DNA of 64,000 nt from Streptomyces zhaozhouensis (GTDB lineage Bacteria > Actinomycetota > Actinomycetes > Streptomycetales > Streptomycetaceae): assembly GCF_900230195.1 (NCBI RefSeq), contig NZ_OCNE01000011.1:158983-222982 (forward strand). Reading direction: 5' to 3'. Positions 26,098 through 34,585 of this stretch are shown piece by piece. Position 1 is the stretch's first letter. Each line of letters opens with the position of its first letter. A program made the position numbers and the translations under genes. The notes under the pieces are model-generated. The model did no database searches, was not told the origin of the DNA, and saw only the letters and a program-made list of their open reading frames with translations.

Positions 26098-26928
26098 TCA
26101 GCTCATGAACGCGCCGGACTGCAGGTCCTCGATGGTGATGACCTCGGCGTCGGCCGGCCGGTCGCTGGGCACCGGCTCGTTGAACGCGCTGAAGTCGATG
26201 ACGCCGGCGCCGGTGGCCGGGTCGCTGTTCTCGAAGCGCAGCGGGAAGGGCTCGCCCTCGGTGGCGACCACCAGGCTGGCGTCCTCGCCCTCGTGCAGCG
26301 TGACGCCGGGAACGCCGTCGATCTCGGTGGCCTCGCCCATGGTCATCCCGGAGGCGGAGCCGCCCTGGCCCATCCCTTCCAGGAAGGTGTCGAGGTTGCA
26401 CGACTCGACGGAGGAGTCCATCGGCGGCTCGTCGGCCGGGCCGTAGAGGAAGAAGCCGTCCAGCTGGCCCAGGATCGCCGGGTCGTCGATGCCGGCCGCG
26501 GTCTCCCAGAACTGGGTGTCCGGGCGCAGCCACGCCTCGTTCTCCAGCTTGATGATCTCGAACGAGCCCTGCGAGCTCATGGAGATCGAACCGGCGCAGT
26601 CGCCGGCGCTGCTGAGGTGCAGGTCGAGGCTCATCTGCTCGCCGGCCTGGTCGATGTCGCCGGCCAGGCGGAGCGACTCGGCGCCCATCAGGGCGTCGAA
26701 CGCCTGGTCGGCGACGTCGTCGGGCGAGGCGCCGCCGAAGGCGTCGCTGTCCGAACCCTCCTCGTCGCCCTCGGAGCCCTCGCTCCCGCCCTTCTCGGCC
26801 GAGCTCTCGTTGTCGGTCGGCGTGTTCTCCTCGTCGTCGCTGTCGCTGGAACAGCCGGCCAAGGTGACGACCGCCGCGGTGGCGGCGGCGACCGCCGCCG
26901 CGCGTGTGCGTCTGGCTATGAAACTCAT
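26098..26928 (-). CDS. Secreted lipoprotein of LolA/LppX-like type
   Basis: 276 residues. The signal peptide ends in a lipobox VTLAGC with Cys26 as the lipidation site, followed by an acidic serine-rich linker (residues 27-70: DSDDEEN, SSAEKGG) and a beta-rich domain from about 75 to 270 with patterns such as GDIDQAGEQMSLDLHL and FEIIKLENEAWLRP. These suggest the LppX/LprAFG-type lipoproteins of actinobacteria, which bind and carry lipids. Other assignments within the same beta-sheet fold are possible. It is tethered to the outer face of the membrane. Confidence 0.75.
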   Translation of the reverse strand: MSFIARRTRAAAVAAATAAVVTLAGCSSDSDDEENTPTDNESSAEKGGSEGSEGDEEGSDSDAFGGASPDDVADQAFDALMGAESLRLAGDIDQAGEQMSLDLHLSSAGDCAGSISMSSQGSFEIIKLENEAWLRPDTQFWETAAGIDDPAILGQLDGFFLYGPADEPPMDSSVESCNLDTFLEGMGQGGSASGMTMGEATEIDGVPGVTLHEGEDASLVVATEGEPFPLRFENSDPATGAGVIDFSAFNEPVPSDRPADAEVITIEDLQSGAFMS

Positions 26929-26990
26929 CGGGCCCCCCGGTGAGAGATAGTGCCTCGTGAAACGGGCCCGACGGGCGTCGGTCCCCGGGG

Positions 26991-27836
26991 TCACGCTATC
27001 AACGCGCCCTCGACGAAATGCCGGAGTGTCTCCCGCCATGCGGTCGGCCGCTCCTTTTGCGGGAGATGCCCGGCGCCCGGGATGTCCGCGTAGCGGCCGA
27101 ACGGCAGCGCGCGCACCATCTCCTGAGCCTCGGCCCGCCCCAACTCGCCGTCCACGCCGCGCACCACCAGCGTGGGGCAGGAGACCTCGGCCAGCTCCTC
27201 CCAGTGCGCGTCCAGCGCGAAGCCCTCCCGGGCCGCGAGTATCTGGTCCCGGCTGAAGACCGGCCGCCAGCCGTCCGGGCGCCACGCCATGACCTCGCCG
27301 AAGAACCAACCACGCGACGGCAGCGGCGCCTTGAGCGTCGGGTCCCGCTCACCGAACCAGGCGCGCACCTCCTCGGGCGAGGCGAAGGGCAGCGGCCAGG
27401 AGCCGAGCCAGCGTCGCCAACGGCGCTGGGCCTCGGCGCCGATGGCCGAGGCACGCATCTCGCAGATCACCAGCGCCCGCACCAGGTCCGGCCGACGGGC
27501 GGCCAGCCGCCAGGCGGTGAGCGCGCCCATCCCGTGCCCCACGAGCAGCACGGGGCCCAGCCCGAGCCGCTCGATCGCCGCCTCCGCGTCACCGACGAAG
27601 GCCGCCCCGTCGAACGGACCACCCGGGGGCTTGGCGCTGCGGCCGTGTCCCCGCTGGTCCAGGGCGACGGTCCGGAACCGCGAGGAGAGCCAGCGGCCGG
27701 TCTCCTCCCAGTGCCCCGCGTGCCCCATCAGCCCGTGCAGCAGCATGGCCCCCGGCCTGCCGGCCGGTCCGCGCCCGAACTCCCGTGCCACCAACGGGAG
27801 TTCGCCGAACCCCGACACCTCGATCGCTCGCCCCAC
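26991..27836 (-). CDS. Alpha/beta hydrolase lacking the nucleophilic serine
   Basis: 281 residues from the GTG at 27836 with AAGGAGG nine bases upstream. The fold is complete: LLHGLMGHAGHW oxyanion strand, DQRGHGRSAKP loop, nucleophile elbow, CPTLVVRGVDGEL acid strand and GAGHLPQKE histidine strand. But the elbow reads VGHGMGAL rather than VGHSMGAL, and the codon is GGG: the catalytic Ser is Gly. Most members hydrolyse esters, amides or haloalkanes; this protein probably binds a substrate-like ligand without hydrolysis, or uses another residue. It is downstream of dmdR1 but separated by a terminator. Confidence 0.8.
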   Translation of the reverse strand: MGRAIEVSGFGELPLVAREFGRGPAGRPGAMLLHGLMGHAGHWEETGRWLSSRFRTVALDQRGHGRSAKPPGGPFDGAAFVGDAEAAIERLGLGPVLLVGHGMGALTAWRLAARRPDLVRALVICEMRASAIGAEAQRRWRRWLGSWPLPFASPEEVRAWFGERDPTLKAPLPSRGWFFGEVMAWRPDGWRPVFSRDQILAAREGFALDAHWEELAEVSCPTLVVRGVDGELGRAEAQEMVRALPFGRYADIPGAGHLPQKERPTAWRETLRHFVEGALIA

Positions 27837-27920
27837 CGGCCTGCCCCTCCTTCCCGTCTCCCCGTCGCTCCCCCCAGGATACCGAACAGATATTCGAACA
27901 TGGGGGTATGGGAAGGCAGT

Positions 27921-27936
27921 TCCCTCCAAGGAGGGA
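27921..27936. promoter_or_regulatory. Palindrome upstream of the hydrolase-like gene
   Basis: TCCCTCC-AA-GGAGGGA is a perfect 7-bp inverted repeat 85 nt before the hydrolase start, next to an unusually AT-rich stretch GATATTCGAAC (27888-27898). It may be an operator or a small hairpin. Confidence 0.3.
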
Positions 27937-27995
27937 CACACCGCTTGCCGCATGACGTTCGGCGGCGGGGGCCACCGCGCACACGAAACCCCGCA

Positions 27996-28025
27996 CCCCC
28001 TCACCGCCGATGAGCGGTGAGGGGG
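27996..28025 (-). terminator. Terminator after dmdR1
   Basis: CCCCCTCACCGC (27996-28007) pairs perfectly with GCGGTGAGGGGG (28014-28025) with a six-base loop, 35 nt beyond the iron-repressor stop codon. Confidence 0.8.
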
Positions 28026-28059
28026 CGCGGGGAACAGGCGACGGGGTAACGCCCTCTGG

Positions 28060-28752
28060 CTACCCCTTGTCGACGAAGACGTGCATCGCGACCTGCTGCT
28101 CCAGCTCGGCCGACTCGCCGCCGCTGCCGACCTGGACCGCGCCGCCCGACGCCGCCGTGACGCTGACGGAGGAGCCGGGCTGCACACCCGCCCGACGCAG
28201 CGTGTGCATCACCTGCGCGTCCGTCTGCACCGGCTCGCCGATCCTGCGGACGATCACCGTCTTCCCGCCGTCCACGTCCAGATCGGAGAGCGCCACGACG
28301 CCCTCGGCGAGGAACGGGTCGGCCGCGCCCTTCTCCCCCAGCTCCTCAAGCCCGGGGATCGGGTTCCCATAGGGGGACTCCGTCGGGTGGTTCAACAGCT
28401 CCAGCACCCGCCGCTCCACGGCGTCGCTCATCACGTGCTCCCAGCGGCAGGCCTCCGCGTGCACGTGCTCCCACTCCAGGCCGATCACGTCGACCAGCAG
28501 ACACTCGGCCAGCCTGTGCTTGCGCATCACCCGCTCCGCCAGCCGACGCCCCTGCTCCGTCAGCTCCAGGTGCCGGTCGCCGGCGACGGTGAGCAGGCCG
28601 TCCCGCTCCATCCTCGCCACCGTCTGGCTCACCGTCGGGCCGCTCTGTTCGAGCCGCTCTGCGATGCGGGCACGCATCGGGACCACGCCCTCTTCCTCCA
28701 GCTCCAGAACGGTGCGGAGGTACATCTCGGTGGTGTCGATCAGTCCGGACAT
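28060..28752 (-). CDS. dmdR1: DtxR/IdeR-family iron-dependent repressor
   Basis: 230 residues, the size of S. coelicolor DmdR1. The N-terminal winged helix runs to about residue 70 (SGPTVSQTVARMERDGLL), the metal-binding/dimerisation domain follows with the ligand-containing stretch RKHRLAECLLVDVIGLEWEHVHAEACRWEHVMS, and an SH3-like domain begins near 150. The protein uses Fe2+ to bind iron boxes and represses siderophore genes and others. Divergent from the UPF0309 gene, the same order as in S. coelicolor (SCO4394 next to SCO4393). Confidence 0.93.
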   Translation of the reverse strand: MSGLIDTTEMYLRTVLELEEEGVVPMRARIAERLEQSGPTVSQTVARMERDGLLTVAGDRHLELTEQGRRLAERVMRKHRLAECLLVDVIGLEWEHVHAEACRWEHVMSDAVERRVLELLNHPTESPYGNPIPGLEELGEKGAADPFLAEGVVALSDLDVDGGKTVIVRRIGEPVQTDAQVMHTLRRAGVQPGSSVSVTAASGGAVQVGSGGESAELEQQVAMHVFVDKG

Positions 28753-28843
28753 AAGTGCCCCTCGAATTCGTGCGGTGGCCCTGTCGCCCATTCTGACGCA
28801 CTGCACTGACAAGAGACCGGCCGCAGGTGGCCCAGCGTGCATA

Positions 28844-28868
28844 TTGACACCGAACTGGTCTGGACCAT
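28844..28868 (+). promoter_or_regulatory. DasR-type operator in the SIS-gene promoter
   Basis: TTGACA at 28844-28849 is a consensus -35 box, followed by ACTGGTCTGGACCAT at 28854-28868. This matches the DasR responsive element (A-C/G-TGGTCTAGACCA-C/G-T) in all but one or two positions and lies within the core promoter spacer. DasR is the GlcNAc-phosphate-responsive GntR repressor of Streptomyces. Confidence 0.7.
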
Positions 28869-28930
28869 TACGGTGTGCCCTACCAAGACCCGGAACGCCG
28901 CCACCGGCCAGCAGCAAGGGACGCCCGCAG

Positions 28931-29686
28931 ATGCGCGAAGAAACTCTCGCCCACCAGTTCTTCGATGCCGCGATCGAGCTGCTGTGCCGGGTCAGAGACC
29001 AGGAGGCCGGGCACATCGCCGAGGCCGCCACGCTGATCGCCGACACGGTGAGCGGCGGCGGCAAGGTGTTCGCCAGTGGCGCTGGGCACTCGGCACTACC
29101 CGCCCAGGACCTAGTCTACCGGGCAGGCGGCCTCGCCCTGGTCAATCTTCTGGCCATCCCCGGGACCACCGGGGTCGACGTCTCGCCGGCCACCCTGGGC
29201 AGCGCGTTGGAGCGGGTCAGCGGCCTCGCGCCGGCCACCCTCGACAACAGCCCGGCCGCCCCCGGCGACCTGCTGATCGTCATCTCGCTCTCCGGCCGCA
29301 ACACCCTCCCCGTCGAACTGGCCCAGCACGCGCGGGACAGCGGCCTGCGCGTCATCGGCGTCACCTCCGTCGGCTACGCCACCGGCACCGAGTCGCGCCA
29401 CGCCTCGGGCACCTTCCTCAAGGACCACTGCGACGTGGTGCTGGACAGCGCGATCCCGATCGGCGACGCGACGCTCACCAGCGAGGGCGTCGGGGCGCCG
29501 TTCGCCCCCGCCTCCACCGTGGTGACCTGCGCGCTGCTCCAGGCGGTCTTCGCCGAGGCCGCCGGCCGGCTCGCCGAGCGCGGCGTCGAGCCGCCGCTGC
29601 TGCGCTCGGCCAACGTCGACGGCGGCGGCGAGTGGAACGAGCGCGTCTTCCACGAGCACCGCGACCAGATCCTCTGGCGCCGGTAG
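28931..29686 (+). CDS. SIS-domain protein (UPF0309)
   Basis: 251 residues. A single SIS phosphosugar-binding domain shows FASGAGHSALPAQDL near 40 and the second phosphate strand LLIVISLSGRNTLPVEL near 113. UPF0309 members, including the S. coelicolor neighbour of dmdR1, lack assigned reactions; SIS domains bind ketose or aldose phosphates. A DasR-type operator in its promoter suggests amino-sugar-related function. Alternative starts upstream are out of the promoter region and rejected. Confidence 0.85.
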   Translation: MREETLAHQFFDAAIELLCRVRDQEAGHIAEAATLIADTVSGGGKVFASGAGHSALPAQDLVYRAGGLALVNLLAIPGTTGVDVSPATLGSALERVSGLAPATLDNSPAAPGDLLIVISLSGRNTLPVELAQHARDSGLRVIGVTSVGYATGTESRHASGTFLKDHCDVVLDSAIPIGDATLTSEGVGAPFAPASTVVTCALLQAVFAEAAGRLAERGVEPPLLRSANVDGGGEWNERVFHEHRDQILWRR

Positions 29687-29709
29687 GCCGCGCGGAGGCC
29701 GAGGCCGCG

Positions 29710-31116
29710 TCAGCGGGTGCCGAGCACCCGCGCCAGGTCGAGGGCCGCCGCGACGCGCAGCGCGACCTCCTCGCCGTAGCCGGCGTCCAGCCGGTCGAAG
29801 GCGCGGCGCCCGCCGCCGCGCAGAAAGGTGAGCGCGCCCAACACCCGTCCCCGGCTGCGCAGCGGCACGCACAGCGCGTGTTCGGCGTCGACCGGCCAGC
29901 GGTGGTCACGCGCCCACGACGAACGGGACACCCCGCCGGTCGCGCGGACCGGCACCCCGCAGTCGACGGCCTGGAGCGCGGGGTGCCCGGCGCGGTAGCG
30001 CACGGCGAGGCCGCGCGCCGTGCTGCGGCCGGCGAGGCTCCCCGGGCTCTCGGCGATCCTGACCAGGCCGCCGGCCTCGCCCGCCGTGTCGAGCAGTGCG
30101 TGCTCGGCGAAGCCCGGGAGCGCGTAGTGCAGGTGCAGCACCGCCGCGTCCATCGGGTCGGGGCACTCGGCGGCGGCCCGCGAGGCGCGGCTGAGCTGGC
30201 TGTCGCGGAACCGCTGCCGCGCCGCGCCCTGGCCGGCCCGCTTGGCGTGGGTGGCGTCCTGGAAGATCCACGCGACTCCCAGCGGCACCGGGTCGCCGAC
30301 CACCGGCGAGCCCAGCGGGACGAAGCCGCTCACCAGGCAACGCCGCCGCTCGGGCGGCCCCTCGCCGAGCGGGCCGCCGCCCTCGTTCTCCCCCTCGCGC
30401 AGGGTGAGCCACAGCTCGACCGGCTCCCTCGGCGGCTGGCCGGCCAGCGTGTGTTCGAGGGCGCTCTCCAACTCGTCGAGTCCCGCGCCGACGAACTCGG
30501 CCAGCGGCTCCCCCAGCATGTCGACGGGCGAGACGCCGAGCGCGTGCGCCGCCCGGCCGTTGACCGCGACGGTGCGCAGGTCGGGGTCGGCGAGCAGCGC
30601 CCCGAACGGGGCGTCGCCCAGCAGCGCGTCGCTCAGCGCGAGGTGGCGCTCCAGGTCGAGCTGGGCGAGCGCCTCGCCGAAGGCGCAGTAGACGCCCTGC
30701 GGCCGGCCCTCTTCGTCGCGGACCGGCGTCACGGTCGCCCGCATCAGCGTCCGCGCGCCGTCCGCGTGCAGGAACGGGAACTCCCTGGTCCGCCGGCCCG
30801 CGCCGCCGCCCTGCCGCTCGGGGGCGGCACGCGCCACCTCAAGCAGCTGCCGCCGCACCTCGGCGGCGTCCGCCTCGCGGACCAGCCAGCCGCCGAGCCC
30901 GGCGCGGCCGACCGCCTGCTCGGCGGTCCAGCCGAGCAGGCGGGTCGCGCGCTGGTTCCAGTGCGTGACGGTTCCGGTCGTGTCGAGGGCGAAGAACGCC
31001 GCCTCCATCCCGTCCAGCAGCGAGGCCAGCAGACCTCGGTCGGAGACGAGGAAGGAAGAGGTGTCGTTCCCCGCGTGCGGGATCTCGGAGTGGACGGCCT
31101 CGGAGTGTGTGGTCAC
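29710..31116 (-). CDS. PAS/GAF domain sensor protein
   Basis: 468 residues from the GTG at 31116 (another in-frame GTG lies a few codons upstream). Two PAS-like modules are at about 30-145 (ALDTTGTVTHWNQRATRLLGW) and 165-290 (ALLADPDLRTVAVNGRAAHALG, LGVAWIFQDATH), and a GAF-like region from about 320 to 465. There is no kinase, phosphatase or DNA-binding domain after the GAF, so it is a stand-alone sensory protein or a truncated PP2C-type phosphatase relative. Soluble; ligand unknown. Convergent with the SIS gene. Confidence 0.75.
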   Translation of the reverse strand: MTTHSEAVHSEIPHAGNDTSSFLVSDRGLLASLLDGMEAAFFALDTTGTVTHWNQRATRLLGWTAEQAVGRAGLGGWLVREADAAEVRRQLLEVARAAPERQGGGAGRRTREFPFLHADGARTLMRATVTPVRDEEGRPQGVYCAFGEALAQLDLERHLALSDALLGDAPFGALLADPDLRTVAVNGRAAHALGVSPVDMLGEPLAEFVGAGLDELESALEHTLAGQPPREPVELWLTLREGENEGGGPLGEGPPERRRCLVSGFVPLGSPVVGDPVPLGVAWIFQDATHAKRAGQGAARQRFRDSQLSRASRAAAECPDPMDAAVLHLHYALPGFAEHALLDTAGEAGGLVRIAESPGSLAGRSTARGLAVRYRAGHPALQAVDCGVPVRATGGVSRSSWARDHRWPVDAEHALCVPLRSRGRVLGALTFLRGGGRRAFDRLDAGYGEEVALRVAAALDLARVLGTR

Positions 31117-31349
31117 CTGTTCTACCCCCAGCACAGGAGAGTGGGCACCGGTCGCGTGCGCACGGGACCATTCAACTCCACGGTGACGTCGGTCACATAG
31201 GGTTTGCACCAATCTCGTTGCCGCACCGAGATCCGCGCCCGCGTCCGAGCCCCCCGGCCGCGCCCGCGCCCGCGCCGTTAATTCGCTTGGCGGAGCGCGG
31301 GGGGTTCGCCTACGGTCGGAGGCACACGAGAAGGGAGGTGGTTCGGCAG

Positions 31350-31388
31350 ATGTATGACAACCGGACGCGTGAGGTGACTGCGGCCTAG
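31350..31388 (+). CDS. Possible 12-codon mini-ORF
   Basis: ATG at 31350 is preceded at good distance by a near-perfect Shine-Dalgarno AAGGGAGGTGG (31331-31341), and the short frame encodes MYDNRTREVTAA. A TACGGT box at 31311-31316 could act as -10 about a dozen bases upstream of the mRNA start. Downstream, no gene follows on this strand; the next features are a large inverted repeat and the convergent pdxH. It might be a leader peptide or a remnant whose gene was lost. The strength of the ribosome-binding site is the only support. Confidence 0.35.
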   Translation: MYDNRTREVTAA

Positions 31389-31450
31389 GTCGCTGGTTCA
31401 CACGACACGTGGCGAAGCCGGCGCCGCCGGCCAATCCCAAGCAGTCACCC

Positions 31451-31524
31451 GATCCGCGAGCCGCCGGTAAGTCCGGCCGGCTCCCCGAGGCCCCAGGGCC
31501 CCGGGGACCAAAGGCTCGCGGATC
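31451..31524 (+). terminator. Nested inverted repeat after the mini-ORF
   Basis: GATCCGCGAGCC (31451-31462) is exactly inverted at 31513-31524, bracketing 50 bases that hold further GC-rich pairing (CCCCGAGG...CCCCGGGG). It would fold into one long branched hairpin and could end both the short upstream transcript and the convergent pdxH transcript. Confidence 0.55.
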
Positions 31525-31587
31525 GCTGCGTTTCCGGGACGGGCAACGCCCCTCCCCGGCCCCCGGGCCGGCCGGCCCCCGCCCCCG

Positions 31588-32355
31588 TCAGGGGCAGAGG
31601 CGTTCGACGGACCAGCCGGTCTCCGCCAGGACATAGCGCAGCCGGTCGTGGAGCCGGTTGGCCCGCCCCTGCCAGAACTCGACCGTCTCGGGGGCGACCC
31701 GGTAGCCGCCCCAGTTGGGCGGGGCCGGCACGTCCTCGCCCTCCGGATACCGCGCCGCCAGCTCCGCGTACATGCCGTCCAGCACCTCCCGCGAGGCGAC
31801 CGGCGCCGACTGCTCGCTCGCCCAGGCGCCCAACTGCGAGCCGTGCGGCCGCGTGCGGAAGTACGCGGCCGTCTCGTCGCGCCCGGTGCGGGTCACGGAG
31901 CCGGTCACGATCACCTGGCGGGCCAGGGGGTGCCAGGGAAAGAGCAGCGAGACCCGTGGGTTGGCCTCGATCTCGCGTCCCTTGCGGGAGGCGTAGTTGC
32001 TGAAGAAGACGAAGCCGCGCTCGTCGAAGCCCTTCAACAGGACCGTGCGCTGGCTGGGCGCGCCCGTCGCGTCGGCCGTGGCCACCACCATCGCGTTGGG
32101 CTCCTCGAGGCCGCCGGCGACCGCGTCGTCGAACCAGCGCCTGAACTGGTCGAGCGGCCCCTCCGCCAGATCCGCCTCGCCGAGCCCGGCCTCCCGGTAG
32201 CGCACCCGCATCTCCGCCGGGTCGGGGACGGGCTCGGGTGCGGCGGGAGGGCGCCCGACCTCGGTGAGCGCGCCGGGCGCGGCGGGGCGGGCGCCGCGTC
32301 CGGGGCGGGTGCGGCGGGAGGTACGGGGACGGTCGGAGTTCTCGGCGTGGGACAC
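31588..32355 (-). CDS. pdxH: Pyridoxamine 5'-phosphate oxidase
   Basis: 255 residues from the GTG at 32355. FMN-binding landmarks RTVLLKGFDERGFVFFSNYASRKGREI at about 95-120, the HPLARQVIVTG strand, and the C-terminal substrate motif WQGRANRLHDRLRY are all typical of PdxH. It oxidises PNP and PMP to pyridoxal phosphate using FMN and O2, releasing H2O2. The N-terminal 40 residues are longer and more basic than in E. coli and probably disordered. Confidence 0.95.
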   Translation of the reverse strand: MSHAENSDRPRTSRRTRPGRGARPAAPGALTEVGRPPAAPEPVPDPAEMRVRYREAGLGEADLAEGPLDQFRRWFDDAVAGGLEEPNAMVVATADATGAPSQRTVLLKGFDERGFVFFSNYASRKGREIEANPRVSLLFPWHPLARQVIVTGSVTRTGRDETAAYFRTRPHGSQLGAWASEQSAPVASREVLDGMYAELAARYPEGEDVPAPPNWGGYRVAPETVEFWQGRANRLHDRLRYVLAETGWSVERLCP

Positions 32356-32516
32356 GGCCCATATCTTGCAGCATCGGACTGACACTGGCCTCCCCGGCGG
32401 GAATTCGTTCCCATGCCTCCTGCCGGCAGGACACGCGTGGTTAAGCCGCCAGAAAGAGGCCGGGCACCGGCGGCCCCCCTTCGGTCGCCGGTGCCCAGGT
32501 TCCCGGGGCGCGCCGG

Positions 32517-32909
32517 TCAGGCCGGCGGCTCGGCGGCGACGACGTGCAGCTCGACCGGGTCGTTGCTCGGGGAGCCGTCGGGGCCGGGGCAGGTGGAGAT
32601 GTGGTGGGCGATCTCCACCGCGCGCTCGTGGCTGGCGACGTCGACCACCCAGTAGCCGGCGAGGATGTCCTTCGTCGGGGCGTGCTGCCCCTGGGTGACC
32701 TCGGGCGCGCCGCCGTCGGTGGCCCGCACGGTGGTGACCGAGCCGGGGCCTTCGAGGCCCTGCGCCTCGACCCACTCCCCGCGCTCCTGGAGGTCCTTGT
32801 TGAGCGCCTCCATGAAGGCGCTCAACGCCTGGAAGCCCTCGGGGCCGTAGGCCGCCATGTCCTTCTCGTAGGTGGCGGTGGCGGCGAAGACCTGGATCAT
32901 GTAACGCAT
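32517..32909 (-). CDS. YciI/DGPF-domain protein
   Basis: 130 residues. The alpha/beta barrel begins MRYMIQVFAATATYEKDM and ends in a YWVVDVASHERAVEIA strand-helix as in DGPF/YCII proteins, which in actinomycetes often accompany ECF41-type sigma factors. The family has a conserved histidine-aspartate pair but no firmly assigned reaction. No such sigma factor is adjacent. Single gene, convergent with nothing nearby and divergent from the PhzF gene. Confidence 0.85.
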   Translation of the reverse strand: MRYMIQVFAATATYEKDMAAYGPEGFQALSAFMEALNKDLQERGEWVEAQGLEGPGSVTTVRATDGGAPEVTQGQHAPTKDILAGYWVVDVASHERAVEIAHHISTCPGPDGSPSNDPVELHVVAAEPPA

Positions 32910-33038
32910 CGGATACTCCCTGTCTGGCGGTCTGTTGTGAGGGGGGACCGGGGTGCGCGGGGAAACTCATCGCCGTCCGGCGGATTGCCCGGACTTTTTT
33001 CTCCGCGGCCCCGGCCGGGCTGTTCCTAGAGTGGGGGG

Positions 33039-33959
33039 ATGATGCCCCTCGCGGACGGCCGCCCGTTCCTGATCGCCGATGTCTTCACCGACCGTCCGTT
33101 CGGCGGCAACCAGCTGGCGGTGCTGCCCGACGCGCAGGGGCTGACCGACGCCCAGCTCCGGGGTCTGGCACGGGAGTTCCACTTCTCCGAGACCGTCTTC
33201 GTGCTGCCGCCCGAGGACCCCGCGCACAGCGCCAGACTGCGCGTCTTCACCCCCGAGGAGGAGCTGCCGTTCGCCGGCCACCCGACGGTCGGGGCGGCGG
33301 CGGTGCTGGTCGGGGAGGGGATGCTCGACCCGGCGGCGACGGGCGGGCGGGTGCTGTTCGAGGAGGGCGTCGGCGTGGTGGGGGTCGAGGTGAGCGGCTC
33401 GTTCGCCCGGCTGACGCTGGACGCGCCCTATCTGTCGACGTCCCAGGCGCCCCCGTCGAGGGCGGCCGTGGCGGCGGCGCTCTCGCTGCCGGAGGAGGCG
33501 GTGGTGGACCGCTGGTACGGCGGGATCGGGCTGCGGTTCTGCTACGTGCGGCTGGCGGACGCCGGCGCGGTGGACCGGGCGCGGCCGGACACGGCGGCCT
33601 GGGCGGCCGGCCCCGCCGGTGGCTGGGCGGAGGACCTCTACGTGTGCGGCGGCGAGTTGGCGGACGGCGGCCGGGTGAACGCCAGGTGCTTCCTGCCGGC
33701 GTCGGGTGTCCCCGAGGACCCCGCGACGGGGTCCGCCGCGGCCGGGCTGGTCGCGGGGCTGGTCGCGCGGCCGGGGCACGCGCCGGCCGCGGCGGAGGGC
33801 GAGGTGCGGCTCACGGTCGACCAGGGTGTCGCGATGGGCCGCCCCAGTGTGATCGAGGCGTCGGCGCGGTGGCGGGCCGGTCGGCTGAGCGAGGTCTCGG
33901 TCGGCGGCCACACCGTGCTGACCGCGCGCGGCACCATCACCCCCGGCCCCGCCCGTTGA
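33039..33959 (+). CDS. PhzF-family isomerase
   Basis: 306 residues. The conserved start QPFGGNQLAVLPDA-like segment (DRPFGGNQLAVLPDA), the catalytic glutamate in FHFSETVFV near residue 47, and the second-domain EDPATGSAAAGL loop near 228 are diagnostic. PhzF catalyses a 1,5-hydrogen shift in phenazine synthesis; most paralogues, like this orphan with no phenazine genes around, have unknown substrates. TAGAGT at 33027-33032 lies 6 nt before the ATG (9 before the next ATG), so a leaderless transcript is likely. Confidence 0.9.
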   Translation: MMPLADGRPFLIADVFTDRPFGGNQLAVLPDAQGLTDAQLRGLAREFHFSETVFVLPPEDPAHSARLRVFTPEEELPFAGHPTVGAAAVLVGEGMLDPAATGGRVLFEEGVGVVGVEVSGSFARLTLDAPYLSTSQAPPSRAAVAAALSLPEEAVVDRWYGGIGLRFCYVRLADAGAVDRARPDTAAWAAGPAGGWAEDLYVCGGELADGGRVNARCFLPASGVPEDPATGSAAAGLVAGLVARPGHAPAAAEGEVRLTVDQGVAMGRPSVIEASARWRAGRLSEVSVGGHTVLTARGTITPGPAR

Positions 33960-33977
33960 ACGGCGTCGGCGCGCACC

Positions 33978-33997
33978 GCCGCCGGACGGCCGGCGGC
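33978..33997. terminator. Short stem-loop between PhzF and GrpB genes
   Basis: GCCGCCGG (33978-33985) pairs with CCGGCGGC (33990-33997) around a four-base loop, immediately after the PhzF stop and overlapping the GrpB stop; it can end both convergent transcripts. Confidence 0.45.
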
Positions 33998-34518
33998 TAC
34001 TCCTCCCAGACCGGGACCGGGGGAAGGCCGCGGGCGGCGCGGGCTTCGTCCATGACGCGTTGGATCAGTTCGGTCTTGCCCCGGGTGTAGCGGGCGACGT
34101 CGTCCGTGGTGGCGGCGAGCCGTCGCTTGACCTCGGCGTAGGCCGCGGCGTCCTCCGGGTGGGCGCGCAGGTGGTCGCGGAAGAGGCGCTCCTTGCGGTT
34201 CTCCCAGCTGTCCGCCGTCACCACGTGGAAGTTCAGGCCGCGGTCGACGTCCTGGTAGAAGAGGCGCTCCGGCATTCCCGCGTCGACGAACCGCAGGCCG
34301 GCGGCGGCCAGTTCGGCGTCGCGCGCGCTGACGAGCGCCAGGGCGTCGACGGACGCCATCAGGTCGATGACGGGCTTGGCCGCCAGTCCGGGTACGGAGG
34401 TGCTGCCGAAGTGTTCGACGGCGTTGAGCACTCCGGGCAGCAGCGTGCGGATCCGGACGATCTCCCGTTCGGCCCGCTCGGGCCAGGACGGGTCGTAGTC
34501 GACGATCTCGATGGTCAT
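33997..34518 (-). CDS. GrpB family (UPF0157) nucleotidyltransferase-fold protein
   Basis: 173 residues. The GrpB core HFGSTSVPGLAAKPVIDLMASV at about 37-58 contains the G-S and D-x-D-like pattern of a nucleotidyltransferase fold, with the second acidic strand DRGLNFHVVT near 102. In Enterococcus GrpB accompanies glutamate decarboxylation; in actinobacteria its role is unknown. Single gene with no coupled neighbour. Confidence 0.85.
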   Translation of the reverse strand: MTIEIVDYDPSWPERAEREIVRIRTLLPGVLNAVEHFGSTSVPGLAAKPVIDLMASVDALALVSARDAELAAAGLRFVDAGMPERLFYQDVDRGLNFHVVTADSWENRKERLFRDHLRAHPEDAAAYAEVKRRLAATTDDVARYTRGKTELIQRVMDEARAARGLPPVPVWEE

Positions 34519-34585
34519 GAGCCGCCAGCCTAGCCAGCGGCCCCGGCCCCCCGCGCGGTCTTTTCGGGGGCCGGGGCGCGCGGGT

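Noticed and set aside
31385..31420. tRNA-like GGTTCACAC segment
   Set aside because: No cloverleaf can be folded around it, no acceptor stem or anticodon loop. No tRNA or rRNA gene found in the window.
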